Shown piece after piece: positions 56,359 through 64,000 of a DNA stretch of 64,000 bases. The notes under the pieces are model-generated. The model saw nothing but the letters and a program-made list of their open reading frames with translations. It was not told the origin of the DNA and searched no databases. The stretch spans positions 124,001 to 188,000 of the forward strand of contig NC_013745.1 of assembly GCF_000025325.1 (NCBI RefSeq), written 5' to 3'. The DNA comes from Haloterrigena turkmenica DSM 5511. Lineage in GTDB: Archaea; Halobacteriota; Halobacteria; Halobacteriales; Natrialbaceae. The position numbers and the translations under genes are program-made. Numbering within the stretch: the stretch's first letter is position 1; every line of letters starts with the position of its first letter.

Positions 56359-56781
56359 GCGGAGGCAGTGCCGAACGTGTTGAGGAGATCCGTTCGAGAA
56401 GTGCGACTGTTACTTCTGTCAGGATCTAGGTCATATGCAGTACTCTAAATCCTACAGAGTTGTCTGAGACAGCGCTTGCTGCTCGAGGAACTTCGTGATG
56501 TCGTCTGTGGAACAGACAATGAGTGAGACGGTGGTCCGGTGGATCCGGGGCGGGTACTGTTCTAGCTGTCGACCTGTAGACATTGATCGACGAGCCCGAC
56601 GTAGCTCCACGGTCAAAGTGGCCGCTCGGTTGACCTGACGTCCAGAGACAGGATACCGAGACGGCAGTCTCGATCAGACTGGAGATCAAACAGACAGAGA
56701 TCACTGAGACTGCGGGGATTGCAGAACCGACAGCGAGTTCGTGGGGACCTTGAGGCCAAGATCCAGTATCAGATGAAACGG
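56359..56781. other. Noncoding stretch with a short HTH-regulator tail
   Basis: Bases 56452-56490 (CTGAGACAGCGCTTGCTGCTCGAGG, quoted in part as GAGACAGCGCTTGCTGCT) repeat the last 13 codons of HTH copy 2 on the minus strand. Nothing else recognisable lies in the remaining 290 bases. Confidence 0.5.
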
Positions 56782-57981
56782 TCAGCCGAGCCGGCTGATC
56801 ACTGCGCTCTCGAGTTCGTTGCGGACCTGACGGGCGATCGGACGCGGGTCGTCGAGGTGGAGATAATCGAAGCAAGGGTCGTTGTAACACGAGCGTAGGA
56901 TCTCGGCCGCGCGTCCTGGCAACGAGGGGCGCTCGACGAACGGGGACTCCTCACGGACGATACTGACGAGGTGTTCCAGCTCGCCGTACAGATAGTGCGT
57001 ACTGACGCCAGTCTCGTAGCGAGGATTGATTAGTCCGGGGCGATCGGTAACTGCATACCAGTACCAAGCAGGGAAATCCGCCCCCGCACGGGTCGCACAG
57101 GCCAGCGACTGCCACATCCGCGGGTTGATCTCGACGATGTTGAACTCACCAGTTTCGGCATCCTCGACATACTCGATACAGGCCAGCCCGTGCCACTCGA
57201 GTTCATCGAGGATCGCCCGGCCAGCTTCCTCAAGTTCGGGAATGTCAACCGACTCGCGATAGACGCCGCCGCTACCGGTGTAGGAATCTCCCCGTAGCTG
57301 TTTGTGCTGGAAAGTCCCGAGGGGTTCGCCATGGTCGTACAGCGCTCCGAAGAGGTACTCCTCGCCATCGATGTATTCCTGAACAATCGGTTCATGGCCC
57401 ATCTTCTCGACGAGTGCGTCGATGTCAGGCGTCTCGCCTGCAGGGATGTGCTCAACCGATTTGGCGATTCCGGAATCTTCGAACGCCATGTCCTCAAGGT
57501 ACTCGTCAGTGAGTAGGTTATACCGGGATTTGACGATCCGGTTACCGCTCCAGTCGGAGACCTCGCCGAGCAGTTGCGTATCTGGGATTGCCACGTCCGC
57601 CCGAGCGGCCGCCTCCGCGAGGTGCTTCCGGTCGTGGACGCCCCGCAGCCTCTCGAGGTCTGGGACGACGACGTCGGTGTGGCGGTCGAACTCGTCGGCG
57701 AACTTCGAGAGAAGGTACGTGTCGTGTGGTCGGTGGGGGATAATCGTTCTGACGTCTGGCCGAGCGGCCAGTCCCAGTAGCGAATCCTTGTACGCTGGGA
57801 GGTCGCTCGGCGCCGGAACTAGCACCGATTCGTCGCAGTACCGGGAGGTTGTGACGCTCAAAGACTCGTCAGCGACCGCGGCGATCGTGTGCAGGCCACA
57901 GTCAGCCAGCGAACGGATCGAAGCGTATCCGTGGGGGTACCGCGAGGCGGTGACGACGACTGCGTCGCGCTCAGCAGACAT
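56782..57981 (-). CDS. ATP-grasp carboxylate-amine ligase
   Basis: A 399-residue protein. The N-terminal Rossmann part is AERDAVVVTASRYPHGYASI; the ATP-grasp domain includes PIVQEYIDGEEYLFGALYDH, GLACIEYVEDAETGEFNIVE and INPRMWQSLACATRAGADFP (metal-binding E and N-x-R). These enzymes join a carboxylate to an amine via acyl phosphate. It overlaps the upstream asparagine-synthetase-like gene by 11 bases, so the two are coupled. The substrate is probably a surface-polymer or small peptide-like compound (inference). Confidence 0.88.
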   Translation of the reverse strand: MSAERDAVVVTASRYPHGYASIRSLADCGLHTIAAVADESLSVTTSRYCDESVLVPAPSDLPAYKDSLLGLAARPDVRTIIPHRPHDTYLLSKFADEFDRHTDVVVPDLERLRGVHDRKHLAEAAARADVAIPDTQLLGEVSDWSGNRIVKSRYNLLTDEYLEDMAFEDSGIAKSVEHIPAGETPDIDALVEKMGHEPIVQEYIDGEEYLFGALYDHGEPLGTFQHKQLRGDSYTGSGGVYRESVDIPELEEAGRAILDELEWHGLACIEYVEDAETGEFNIVEINPRMWQSLACATRAGADFPAWYWYAVTDRPGLINPRYETGVSTHYLYGELEHLVSIVREESPFVERPSLPGRAAEILRSCYNDPCFDYLHLDDPRPIARQVRNELESAVISRLG

Positions 57982-59893
57982 CGTCGAACTCCCCCTTCTC
58001 GAGCGACCAAAAACTGGAGTCTGTTACGTCGGTTTTCTGCGTGCGATCTGTTTCGGGTTCGAGAATGCGTTTCGTGACTGGCATCGTTAGTAGTGTCAAC
58101 AGCGTGTATAGTTCGCCGACGCGGTTTTGGCCGCGCAGGTGGGTACGGTACCGGTCGTCAATTCCGTCAGCGTCGAGGCCGGGGAGCCCGTCGGCGAGGT
58201 TGGCAGTTTGTTCGAAGACGTTCCCCGCGAACGGCTCCGAGCGGAGCAGTTCGGCGTCGTCCAGCCAGGGACCGTTGGTTAGGTATGGCTTCGGTGATGT
58301 CTGGTTGCGAATGTGTTTGTCCCACAGCTCCAGCAGATGTCTGCCAGCGTATTTGATCGGGAACGATCGTGAGAGCGCGACACCGGTGGTTGCGTGGGGG
58401 ATCGCTGCCAGGTCGGGCGCAAGACGATCGACCGCCTGCCCGATAAGATCCCGTCGAAGTCGGTATCGGACCGGCATCGACAGAGAGAGGTCGATAATAC
58501 GGTTATCGAGAAACGGCGACTGGTAGGGAAGCATCCGGTGGAGATCGGTATGGAACCGCAGGTCGTCGTCGTTCGAGAGCGGATAGCAGTTGCCGTAGTA
58601 GACGAGTTCGTTGAGGGAGTTGTACGTGACACCGTGGTGGATGATTTGCTCGCCCTCTCGGTAAATATTCGCCTCGAGGATCGACTGGAGATCCGTCGAG
58701 GTGGGAAGATCGTCGTGGGCCGATTCGAGCAGCAAATTGATGTATTCGTCGACCGTCTCGATCGATTGCTCGATCGGCACCGTTACCGACCCGAGCGGGC
58801 CGACTGACACTGTCGGAGAAGGGACGCCATAGTCATGGAACAGTGAGTCGGCATACAGTCCCGACAAGAGTCCGTCGACTCGGTTGGTGATCTCTGTCTC
58901 GAATCCGCTAGTGTAGGGCTGGGAGAACCAGCCGTTGAACGAGCCAGCCCATCGGTTGCGCTTGAGGGCGTTGATCCGGTATTGGGCCCCTCGGTCGAGT
59001 ACCTCGAAGTCAACGCCGGCCTCGAGGGCGACCCGTTCAGCGATGCGGGCCTCGCGATTCATCCAGTCGTTCATGTGAAACGCAGTCGCATCCTCGAGGG
59101 CGGCTAGAACGAGCCGCGAGTCTCGACCCCCCGAAAGCAAGACGCCGTACTCGTAGTCGTCGCGGGTCCACTCGTCGACGACTGTACGGAACCGACGCAC
59201 GAACTCGTCGACGAACCACTCAAAGGACTCGTCGCGCGGGCAATACTCGGGCCGCCAGTACTGGTCGCTCTGAGTCGCACCGTCGACTAGCGAAATGGTC
59301 GTGATCGTACCCGGCTGGAGTTTCTCGACACCCTCGAGAGGAGTCGTCACCCCGAATGTGCGCCGAAAGGCAAGATATTCGTGGAGGTACGCCGGGTCGA
59401 AGGCGGTATCAACGTCCGGGTGGTACGGAAGAAATTGGATATTCGTCGAGAAGACGATTGTCTCCTCGTCCGGCCGTGTCCAATAGAGTGGCACTGTCCC
59501 GAACCGGTCAGTACAAAGAGCGAGGCGATCGTGCTCACGATCATAGATCAGGAGTGTGAATGCGCCGTTGAGGCCGTTGACGAAGCGCAGTCCGTCGCGC
59601 TGGTACAGCGACGCACAGTACTGTGCAGGGTCAACATTGGCAGACCGTGTCCTGTATCCACCGGGTTCGCCAATGGCACTCGCGTCATAGCCATATATAT
59701 CGCCAATCAGCCAGCAACGGACCGACTCATCGCCGTCGCAGGACTGGCTTGCGGTGTAACACCGACCTGGATCGGCCGTGAGTGCCACGTCCTCGGTCAC
59801 ATGCCGAATACCGTCGTCAGATAAATACCATTCCTCTAGTTTGTCACCCAATTCCGTTCCATGAATGTTAATAATACCGTATATGCCTTCCAT
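57971..59893 (-). CDS. Asparagine-synthetase-like amidotransferase lacking the glutaminase Cys
   Basis: A 640-residue protein with an Ntn-type N-terminal domain and a synthetase domain. The start is MEGIYGIIN: E replaces the Cys2 nucleophile of AsnB (MCGI), so glutamine cannot be hydrolysed. The rest of that domain is conserved (FVNGLNGAFTLLIYDREHDR, then TDRFGTVPLYW). The PP-loop SGGRDS (254-259) for AMP-forming activation is intact. It probably uses free ammonia or another amine, or makes a lactam, as beta-lactam synthetases do. Confidence 0.85.
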   Translation of the reverse strand: MEGIYGIINIHGTELGDKLEEWYLSDDGIRHVTEDVALTADPGRCYTASQSCDGDESVRCWLIGDIYGYDASAIGEPGGYRTRSANVDPAQYCASLYQRDGLRFVNGLNGAFTLLIYDREHDRLALCTDRFGTVPLYWTRPDEETIVFSTNIQFLPYHPDVDTAFDPAYLHEYLAFRRTFGVTTPLEGVEKLQPGTITTISLVDGATQSDQYWRPEYCPRDESFEWFVDEFVRRFRTVVDEWTRDDYEYGVLLSGGRDSRLVLAALEDATAFHMNDWMNREARIAERVALEAGVDFEVLDRGAQYRINALKRNRWAGSFNGWFSQPYTSGFETEITNRVDGLLSGLYADSLFHDYGVPSPTVSVGPLGSVTVPIEQSIETVDEYINLLLESAHDDLPTSTDLQSILEANIYREGEQIIHHGVTYNSLNELVYYGNCYPLSNDDDLRFHTDLHRMLPYQSPFLDNRIIDLSLSMPVRYRLRRDLIGQAVDRLAPDLAAIPHATTGVALSRSFPIKYAGRHLLELWDKHIRNQTSPKPYLTNGPWLDDAELLRSEPFAGNVFEQTANLADGLPGLDADGIDDRYRTHLRGQNRVGELYTLLTLLTMPVTKRILEPETDRTQKTDVTDSSFWSLEKGEFDDVC

Positions 59894-60640
59894 TATTATT
59901 TAATTTTAATTGCTATTATCGAGATGAGTAATTCAAAACTGTATTCTTAGGGTTAGTTCTTCACATCTCTCCCGGATAAGTAGTTCAATCGTCATCATTT
60001 TCAGAGATAGTCAACTCACTAGGTCTAAGTCAGCAATTCTGTTCTGATGGGGTTGTTATTGACGGCTTAACTACACTATCCGGGCAGGAATTTGTGATTT
60101 CGCTTGTTTAAAATCAGACAATAGTTAGAAATATCTATATTATCTATATAGGATACCTCTGGGTTGGGGAGACGCTAACCTCTACTCGGCAACCAACCAG
60201 CAGGCGTCGAAGGTGCAACAGCAGAAAGAACCCTTTATCTACTTACCGCTGAACTCCTGAGAGTCTCAATAGAGCCAGCGAATCCCTAACCAGCTCACGA
60301 GGACCGACCGCCCTAAGTTGTGACTGTGGAACTTAAGAATCTGGGATCAGAACGCTTCCCCTGCTATATCTCTATCTTGTGCCGGGAACCACTTAAAGAG
60401 AAATCTCGTTTCGGTGTGTTTTTCCCGATTCTACTGAAAGTCACAGTCATCAGAGGCACGCTGGTCACTATCAGCGTATTCTCCCCTTGGCTGATCAGCC
60501 GGCTTTGCATATACGGATTGTATAGATACAATCCCGAGGGCTAATTGCCTGAGTTGCGACTACCAACTTTAGAACATTGGTGAGAACACTTCCCCTGCTA
60601 TATCTCCACCTTGTGACCAGAAGTACTTAAAGAATGAGCG
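59894..60640. other. AT-rich noncoding stretch with a direct repeat
   Basis: No gene is seen for about 750 bases. About 85 bases at 60316-60402 recur imperfectly at 60548-60634; both contain CTTCCCCTGCTATATCTC and ACTTAAAGA. The AT-rich run at 59890-59935 is a likely promoter for the reverse-strand operon. Confidence 0.5.
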
Positions 60641-60654
60641 GATCTGTCGAGAGG

Positions 60655-60815
60655 GTCTCAAAGACCCCATGAATAGGTCTGGCCAACAGCTGTGTAAATG
60701 ACTAGCACACTTTTGGACCGACTTGCCTTCGGAGTAGGCTACGGCTCCGGAGGTAGGTCTACCATCCGTGGCCGGCACCGAGGGTATGGGGAGACCCACA
60801 ATACCCTTATGTCGG
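60655..60815. repeat. TnpB-element left-end sequence, copy 2
   Basis: ACTAGCACACTTTTGGACCG, GAGGTAGGTCTACCATCCG and AGACCCACAATACCCTTAT repeat the blocks at 21385-21540 in the same order. No tnpB is present here, so it looks like a solo transposon end. Confidence 0.55.
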
Positions 60816-61205
60816 CTGGTCCGATCTACACAACCACTACGAGCGCCTCGAGAGGGACGCGAAAGAGTACGTCGATAAGCTAATCGAGTGCTACGTCGAA
60901 GGGCGAAGGCCGATCTATCGGAGGAGGAGATAGAGAAGAAAGCCCGTGAATTGGCGACACTCCATCACCAGTGGAACGGACTGCCGGTCCAATGGCTTGA
61001 GGACGGCTTACTCGTCTCTCGAAAGCAGGAAGTGAACGGCGAGGGTGTCACGGAGCAGATCGTTCTCCAGCGTTCGAAGCGGATATACGAATCTCTCACC
61101 GACAGCGCCAACTCCGACGAGAACTCCGTGTCTATTCCACACGGGATGGCCGACCTTGGAGCGACCAGGAGGATGCTCGAGGACGTCGATCTACCCGGCC
61201 ACTGA
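60815..61205 (+). pseudogene. Frameshifted gene remnant of unknown family
   Basis: WSDLHNHYERLERDAKEYVD then KLIECYVE in one frame, followed after a shift by RRAKADLSEEEIEKKARELA, LHHQWNGLPVQWLEDGLLVS and SVSIPHGMADLGATRRMLED, ending DVDLPGH. The two pieces clearly continue one another. Helical, soluble, no known domain. The 5' end is fused to the transposon-end repeat, so the true start is lost. Confidence 0.5.
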
Positions 61206-61432
61206 ATCCACCTCTGCAGACATCGGATCAAATCCTGTTCTGGCCTGTGGTACCACAGTACGTTGTCGGACAGTTTAAACGTAAGGCATCTCAAGCTGTA
61301 CTTCTTACAGTTATATTTATTAAAACCAATCTATATGAGCAAAATACTCAGAGTGGTATTCCTGAAATGACACCCTGATTTCGTATAACCAGTATAATAC
61401 AATGGCTTGATATCTCATGGCTACCATAGCGC

Positions 61433-62392
61433 ATGAAAGAGAATCATGCCGATGATCCAGTTAGTGTGGATGAGAGGACAACCAATGTCGATGTATCTCG
61501 TCGCCGACTGTTACGCGGGGGAAGCCTCCTAGGCGTGGGGAGCCTGTTTGGGGTGACTGGAGGAGGAGTAGATCGTACGGTAGCGGAAGAAATAGAGAGT
61601 GCGGCCGGAGGCGGCTGTAATCGGCCGGAGGAGGTCGTTCATCTCAAGTACGGAGAGTATGAGAACTGGGAGGACATCTATTGGATGTCCAATGGTGATC
61701 GTGAGAACCTTGCAATTGTCCCCAGCCCAACCTACGCTGGCGATACCGCTCTCCAACTTCGGGTTCAGGACGGCGATCATTGGGGGCTCAGTACCCACTA
61801 TGACTTTGATGACGGCCTCCTCGAGCTCAATGGCCGTGTCGCTTTCGCTCTTAATACGAGTTGGTCGATGAGAACTGAGAGTGAACACTGTCGGCTCTGG
61901 AACTGTGCCATGTCGCTTGGGGAGGGGAGTGCCGGTGGCGGTGTCCCTGATGGCACCAATGGGTGGAGTAACCGCCTCTATGTCAGTACAAAAGAAACCG
62001 ATCTAGATGGGCCGTTCCATCTGCTCTCCTATACATACCATATGGACCAGAATCAAGATCATGACTTTCTCCTTCACGGGGAACCCTACGCCGTGCGACA
62101 GCCAGAGATCGTTCCGGGGCAGTGGTACGAATTCGAGTATTATGTCTGTATGAATACAGTCGACGACAATGGCGTGGCAAATTCGGATGGCGTCATCCAG
62201 TACTGGCTCGATGGCGATCTCATCTATGAGCGGAGCGATCTGAGGTTCACAGAAGACCACGAAACCAATATCATCGAAACAAATGGTCCTGTTGGGTACT
62301 ACGGTGGGAGGTACGTGACTCCACAAAATCTCTACTCCTATTATGCCAATCACTCAATGGCCCTCAATGGGACGTTCGGAGACGGGTGCTGA
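61433..62392 (+). CDS. Tat-exported polysaccharide-lyase-like protein
   Basis: A 319-residue precursor with Tat signal VSRRRLLRGGSLLGVGSLFG. The mature part has a jelly-roll-type pattern: WGLSTHYDFDDGLLELNGRV, GGVPDGTNGWSNRLYVSTKE, HLLSYTYHMDQNQDHDFLLH, GQWYEFEYYVCMNTVDDNG and YWLDGDLIYERSDLRF. These strands resemble PL14/PL20-type polysaccharide lyases. No lipobox, so it is probably secreted. A deacetylase gene follows on the opposite strand, which suggests a surface glycan target. Confidence 0.7.
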   Translation: MKENHADDPVSVDERTTNVDVSRRRLLRGGSLLGVGSLFGVTGGGVDRTVAEEIESAAGGGCNRPEEVVHLKYGEYENWEDIYWMSNGDRENLAIVPSPTYAGDTALQLRVQDGDHWGLSTHYDFDDGLLELNGRVAFALNTSWSMRTESEHCRLWNCAMSLGEGSAGGGVPDGTNGWSNRLYVSTKETDLDGPFHLLSYTYHMDQNQDHDFLLHGEPYAVRQPEIVPGQWYEFEYYVCMNTVDDNGVANSDGVIQYWLDGDLIYERSDLRFTEDHETNIIETNGPVGYYGGRYVTPQNLYSYYANHSMALNGTFGDGC

Positions 62393-62442
62393 ATCTCACT
62401 TCATCGATTCTTAATTTCTAGACCATTAGAAACCACACTGCT

Positions 62443-62690
62443 TTAGGAACCAATGTATTCTTCGAGGGCGTCGACTTGCTGCTGTGGATCCTGCAGAAGA
62501 ATCATGGATAGTTTCATTGTGCCCGCGCTCATCTTTTCAACCCCAAAATGTGGCGAAGATGCTAGCTTCGTCACCGTCTTTATCGATGCGAGTCATTTCA
62601 ATGTTCACCTCGAACACATCACCGCCGTTACTGCCAGACTCAAACTTCTCTAATCGCTGCTCGATTGAGTCGTGTTCTCTTTATTCCTCA
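62443..62690 (-). pseudogene. C-terminal remnant, frameshifted
   Basis: EHDSIEQRLEKFESGSNGGD then VFEVNIEMTRIDKDGDEASI in one frame continue after a shift as VEKMSAGTMKLSMILLQDPQ and QQVDALEEYIGS. Protein-like but not identified. No start codon survives. Confidence 0.4.
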
Positions 62691-62717
62691 AGGCGAGCTT
62701 GCCGTATCTGGTGTATA

Positions 62718-63788
62718 CTACTCACCTGCGTTTCGACTGATCGCCTCTTCAAACGTGATTGCTTCAATCCCAAGCTCATTGCACCACTCAAGTGTTTCCG
62801 CGATGCGATCCTGTGTCACTTCCTCGCGGTGGGTGTGGGCACCAAGAACGCCATATACATTCTCTTCAGCGATCTGTGTGAGGTCAGCATAGACCTGATC
62901 TCGATCGACGTGTTCGGCAAAGTACGCTCGGTTCGTGTCGAATGGATCAAACGGGATATCGTTCACTGGTGTACCGGAGTTCACATTCAACACGCCCTCG
63001 TAGTACTCACGGACGATATCGAGGTGCCGATCATCAATGACATTGTGCGGGGCTAAAAACGTCGTTGGGCCGAATTCTGCTAACGCCTTCTGCGAATCGG
63101 CGAGCTGCTTGTGGACGAACGGTTCCGTATACCGCTCGACTGTCTCTTCAGCTGTGAACGCGGTATTGATCGGCTCGTCAAGTTCTAAGTAGCGCCCAAT
63201 ATCGTCGTCATCCGACTCAACAACCGTCCGCTGTACAAGCTTCTCTCCATCAGTGACTTCAATTGGATCCCCCAGCAAGAACCCGTGCTGCCCTCGTCCT
63301 TCGGGATAGATACGGTTATCGCCCGGTGACACGTCCTCAACGAGGTCGAACGAGGTGAGCGCTACATGGGTGGCTGTGTGTGACGCAATTTCCCAGCCAG
63401 CATCAACGAGTCTCGTCACCTCGTCAACATTCATCCACCTCTCGTCGTTCCGTTCCATCCACTCGGAGACGATGCCGACTGTAGCTGGCGCGTCGTACGT
63501 CTCATGCGCTGGAAATGCTTGTTCTAGATCGTCGTTCGGTCCATCATCGTAGATAAATGTAACCGCTCCATTCTCGAACCACTCATCTTCAGCTGCATCT
63601 TTCGACGCGTCATCACTAGCATTGCTGACCTGATCAGAATCAGCCTTGTCGGGAGAAGATACGGAATCACTTCCAGTGTTGCCATTCTCAGTAGCGTCAG
63701 AACGAAAACATCCGGCTATACTGGCAATTCCGAGGGTCGCAGTCCGCCGCAGAACCGTTCTCCGTCCCACCGGTTTAGAGTCAACCAT
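62718..63788 (-). CDS. Polysaccharide deacetylase, Tat lipoprotein
   Basis: A 356-residue precursor: twin-arginine GRRTVLRRTATLGIASIAG with lipobox Cys (IAGC), a Ser/Asp-rich linker (about 30-68), then a NodB-like carbohydrate esterase domain. Catalytic FIYDDGP (Asp-Asp) and SHTATH (His-x3-His) are present, and GVLGAHTHREEVTQDRIAET closes the barrel. It removes acetyl groups from surface polysaccharide, lipid-anchored outside the membrane. Together with the lyase-like protein it indicates glycan remodelling. Confidence 0.88.
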   Translation of the reverse strand: MVDSKPVGRRTVLRRTATLGIASIAGCFRSDATENGNTGSDSVSSPDKADSDQVSNASDDASKDAAEDEWFENGAVTFIYDDGPNDDLEQAFPAHETYDAPATVGIVSEWMERNDERWMNVDEVTRLVDAGWEIASHTATHVALTSFDLVEDVSPGDNRIYPEGRGQHGFLLGDPIEVTDGEKLVQRTVVESDDDDIGRYLELDEPINTAFTAEETVERYTEPFVHKQLADSQKALAEFGPTTFLAPHNVIDDRHLDIVREYYEGVLNVNSGTPVNDIPFDPFDTNRAYFAEHVDRDQVYADLTQIAEENVYGVLGAHTHREEVTQDRIAETLEWCNELGIEAITFEEAISRNAGE

Positions 63789-64000
63789 ATGTCGATACCA
63801 GTTTACATATTCCTCTATGAACCTTATGTCTGATCATCAAATACTAAATTCAGGGATAGCTATTAGTAGAAAAGGGTGATGAGAGCTTCTGGTGGTTCCG
63901 ATCTCATTACCACCCTTACTTGAGTGTCCATTCTCTGGCTGACACTCGTAGAGATAGCCAATCAGCTCACCAGAGTATCTATACAAAGACGGAGGTTCAG
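63789..64000. other. Noncoding end of window
   Basis: AT-rich leader of the deacetylase gene (AATATGTAAAC on the reverse strand) and no supported gene up to the window edge. Confidence 0.4.

Overview
The window reads as a haloarchaeon, most likely order Natrialbales. The proteins are strongly acidic. Tat signal peptides with a twin-arginine motif and lipobox are present, and start regions look leaderless with a TATA element about 27-30 bases upstream of the ATG. There are many haloarchaea-specific families: DUF7344 and HxlR regulators, HalOD1, DUF2270, DUF4177, DUF7563-type zinc ribbons, a UbiA prenyltransferase and ISH-type transposase remnants. No rRNA, tRNA or CRISPR array was seen. The density of truncated and frameshifted genes and of dispersed repeats points to an accessory replicon or a decaying genomic island. 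Two more GC-rich, intact blocks (about 40.6-42.7 kb and 49.6-56.4 kb) stand out from it.

Layout. 0.1-7.4 kb: membrane protein, J-domain fragment, small regulators, a doc toxin gene split by a 231-bp MITE with a perfect 8-bp target duplication, a single-domain response regulator and two winged-helix regulators. 7.7-9.0 kb: decayed, possibly provirus-derived genes, partly repeated at 38.3-38.9 kb beside an integrase tail. 9.0-14.8 kb: two members of a four-TM family (third copy at 27.4 kb), a UbiA prenyltransferase, a DUF7344 regulator and a frameshifted DUF2270 gene. 15.3-16.5 kb: two Tat lipoproteins. 16.6-23.4 kb: graveyard of TFB, HTH-regulator, MaoC, TnpB and transposase remnants, plus an intact PIN-domain toxin-antitoxin pair. 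23.5-25.8 kb: GNAT, DUF6789-like and DoxX membrane proteins, HxlR regulator. 25.8-34.5 kb: truncated HTH regulator, DUF4177 plus four-TM operon, metal permease with an internal YHS domain, DUF7344 regulator and zinc mini-proteins. 34.6-37.3 kb: cydAB oxidase operon with a small third membrane gene. 39.2-44.5 kb: zinc ribbon, HalOD1, a two-gene glycosyltransferase operon and a truncated CARDB-type surface protein. 45.3-49.6 kb: HNH nuclease remnant, beta-propeller protein behind a long palindrome, and a subtilase with pro-domain beside one of the HTH regulator fragments.

49.6-55.1 kb holds an aldehyde dehydrogenase, a cupin, three tightly packed cytosolic NMT1/THI5-like proteins and a VOC-family enzyme. 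It looks like a catabolic or cofactor-related cassette with no obvious published counterpart known to me. 55.4-56.4 kb is an HTH plus TumE-like toxin pair. 56.8-59.9 kb is an asparagine-synthetase-like protein without the glutaminase cysteine, translationally coupled to an ATP-grasp ligase. 61.4-63.8 kb holds a Tat-exported polysaccharide-lyase-like protein and a Tat lipoprotein polysaccharide deacetylase. Together with the glycosyltransferases at 41-43 kb, these suggest cell-surface glycan chemistry.

The same mobile or regulatory modules recur. There are at least six pieces of one HTH regulator (17.5, 25.8, 30.9, 47.5, 49.1 and 56.45 kb), two subtilase copies, a dispersed repeat of about 290 bp (5.3, 26.8, 32.15, 37.65 kb), GGACTGTC boxes, and a TTAACCAACA palindrome (19.66 and 46.27 kb).
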